A stretch of DNA of 7,148 bases from an uncultured Collinsella sp. (GTDB lineage Bacteria > Actinomycetota > Coriobacteriia > Coriobacteriales > Coriobacteriaceae): the NCBI GenBank assembly GCA_902493145.1, contig CABUOA010000063.1, positions 1-7,148 on the forward strand, given 5' to 3'. The notes below the pieces were generated by a model that saw only the letters and a program-made list of their open reading frames with translations, was not told the origin of the DNA and ran no database searches. A program made the position numbers and the translations under genes. Positions 6,801 to 7,148 of the stretch are shown here, in pieces; the first letter of the stretch is position 1; each line of letters begins with the position of its first letter.

Positions 6801-7148
6801 GCGCCAACGGCGGTGTCGTCATCGGTAAGTCCGAGAACATTAACATTCCAGTCAAAAAGGTCTGGGAGAACCCCAGGATTCCCCATCCTAATAAGGTCAA
6901 AGTAAATCTCAAGAACGGCAAGACCGTCATCGATTCGATCACCCTGAGCGAGTCTGACGGCTGGGAGGGTGTTTTCTCTAACTTGCCGAAGTGTGATGCC
7001 TCCGGCTCCGTGATCGACTACGCCGTGGCCGAGGTGCCCGTCGAGGGCTACAGCTCTAAGGTCACCGGCGACGCCGAGCACGGCTTCACCGTGACCAACA
7101 CCGTGAAGACGGGCGAGCTCGACGTCTCCAAGGCCGTCGCGGCGCGCG
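3870..7148 (+). CDS. Secreted BspA-like LRR / beta-helix / CnaB surface protein, out of frame with its start at a G8 tract; 3' end beyond window
   Basis: This is a large cell-surface protein of about 1,090 residues within the window, still open at its right edge. In order it has a signal peptide with hydrophobic core VAALCLALVLGFGCLSVGA and an AYA|AP cleavage site near residue 38. BspA-type leucine-rich repeats follow at roughly 115-450, then ten beta-helix-like turns with the MxGGxIxxN motif (about 600-980), then a CnaB domain (about 990-1080). In the CnaB domain a KK-V-W strand, an E in YAVAEVPVEGY and a closing FTVTN fit an internal Lys-Asn isopeptide bond. After that TGELDVSKAV starts another segment. 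A cell-wall sorting signal would be expected past the window. The mature frame is open from 3818 but has no ATG, GTG or TTG before GTG 4040, which would lose the signal peptide. TTG 3870 has a good Shine-Dalgarno but is one base out of frame; adding one G to the G8 run at 3891-3898 restores MERKVFGGGGQRVAALC. A rare ATT start at 3869 is the alternative that needs no shift. The likely role is adhesion or host contact, inferred from the fold. Confidence 0.85.
3891..3898 (+). repeat. G8 homopolymer tract between start codon and signal peptide
   Basis: Eight consecutive G, preceded by CGGC and followed by CAGAGAG. It lies nine codons inside the frame that starts at TTG 3870 and directly before the signal-peptide core. 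Eight G puts start and body out of frame, nine puts them in frame, and seven would instead join an upstream TTG (3832) that lacks a ribosome site. Runs of this length are known slippage hot spots in phase-variable bacterial surface genes. Confidence 0.8.
3965..3990. repeat. Perfect 26-bp palindrome over the signal-peptidase site
   Basis: GCCGGTGCCGCAT at 3965-3977 is followed immediately by its exact reverse complement at 3978-3990. It encodes the A-G-A-A-Y-A-A-P-A segment around the predicted cleavage point. CGCGA (3958-3962) and TCGCG (3992-3996) can lengthen the hairpin past a small internal loop. There is no T tail, so it is not a standard terminator. Confidence 0.9.
4214..5210 (+). repeat. 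BspA-type leucine-rich repeat array
   Basis: About a dozen repeats of roughly 23 residues follow the pattern L-x-x-I-x-L-P-x-x-L-x-x-I-G-x-x-A-F-x-x-C. Clear examples are CTSLTSVSLPASVTKIPSGM (4558 on), CSSLTGIDFPGTLKSIGSSA (4694 on) and LPRALETIGDYAF (4985 on). The order and spacing fit the LRR_5/BspA family found in many gut and oral bacterial surface proteins. The repeats are diverged at the DNA level, so recombination between them looks limited. Confidence 0.9.
5680..6820 (+). repeat. Beta-helix-like repeats with MxGGxIxxN motif
   Basis: About ten turns are seen at roughly 80-115-base intervals: LTMRGGVIERC (5680 on), VVMRGGVIRNN (5758), FDMSGGRIEGNN (5864), FTMTGGQISGN (5963), FTMTGGKIENN (6062), FTMQGGSISGN (6176), VTLSAGKIEGN (6251), then LHIENALVVDN, VYVQDGGLIAKN and LTISGNTAPLGGG. 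Several are followed by GGGVY. This is the usual look of a right-handed parallel beta-helix (pectate-lyase-like) stalk in secreted proteins. Confidence 0.8.

Noticed and set aside
5267..7081. 604-codon open frame on the minus strand
   Set aside because: It lies fully antisense to the surface protein, whose plus frame shows clear domains and motifs. Its translation has no recognisable domain, and long antisense frames are common opposite GC-biased codons.
1..7148. CRISPR array, insertion sequence or prophage genes
   Set aside because: No regularly spaced identical repeats, no transposase or integrase motif and no phage gene were seen on either strand. The tRNA gene is not flanked by a visible duplicate of its 3' end that would mark an attachment site.

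Overview
The window looks like a piece of a GC-rich Gram-positive chromosome. The best guess is a gut Coriobacteriia member such as Collinsella. That rests on base composition, strong GC bias at third codon positions, and a secreted BspA-type leucine-rich-repeat / CnaB surface protein. It is an inference from style, not a database match.

Layout, left to right. Positions 1-27 hold the tail of a terminator for a gene upstream of the window. About 28-280 has no convincing gene, only a weak 69-codon reading frame. A strong 16-bp stem-loop at 289-327 ends lemA, which is read leftwards (915 to 364). Across a ~200-bp divergent gap lies a TetR-family regulator read rightwards (1115 or 1127 to 1711). 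Three bases after its stop comes the 3' CCA end of a leftward tRNA-Ser(UGA) gene (1804 to 1715). Only 51 bp separate the tRNA 5' end from the start of a rightward 593-codon gene (1856-3637). That gene fuses a complete TadA tRNA adenosine deaminase to a complete glycerate 2-kinase in one frame.

An AT-rich intergenic stretch (3638-3869) with three copies of GCCAATTA then leads into a large secreted surface protein that runs off the right edge (3870-7148). It has a signal peptide, about a dozen BspA-type leucine-rich repeats, about ten beta-helix-like turns and a CnaB domain.

The most interesting signal is at the start of this surface gene. The signal peptide and everything after it are open in one frame with no stop to the window end, but that frame has no ATG, GTG or TTG start ahead of the signal peptide. 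A TTG with a well-placed Shine-Dalgarno sits at 3870 in another frame, and a run of eight G lies between them (3891-3898). One extra G would join the two into a textbook signal peptide. This looks like a phase-variable ON/OFF switch caught in the OFF state, although a sequencing slip is possible. A perfect 26-bp palindrome (3965-3990) lies just downstream, over the signal-peptidase site.

The genes do not form one pathway. LemA and the regulator are a divergent pair, and the tRNA and tadA share only the theme of translation. The kinase half links serine/glycerate carbon to 2-phosphoglycerate, and the surface protein is an accessory host-contact or adhesion gene.
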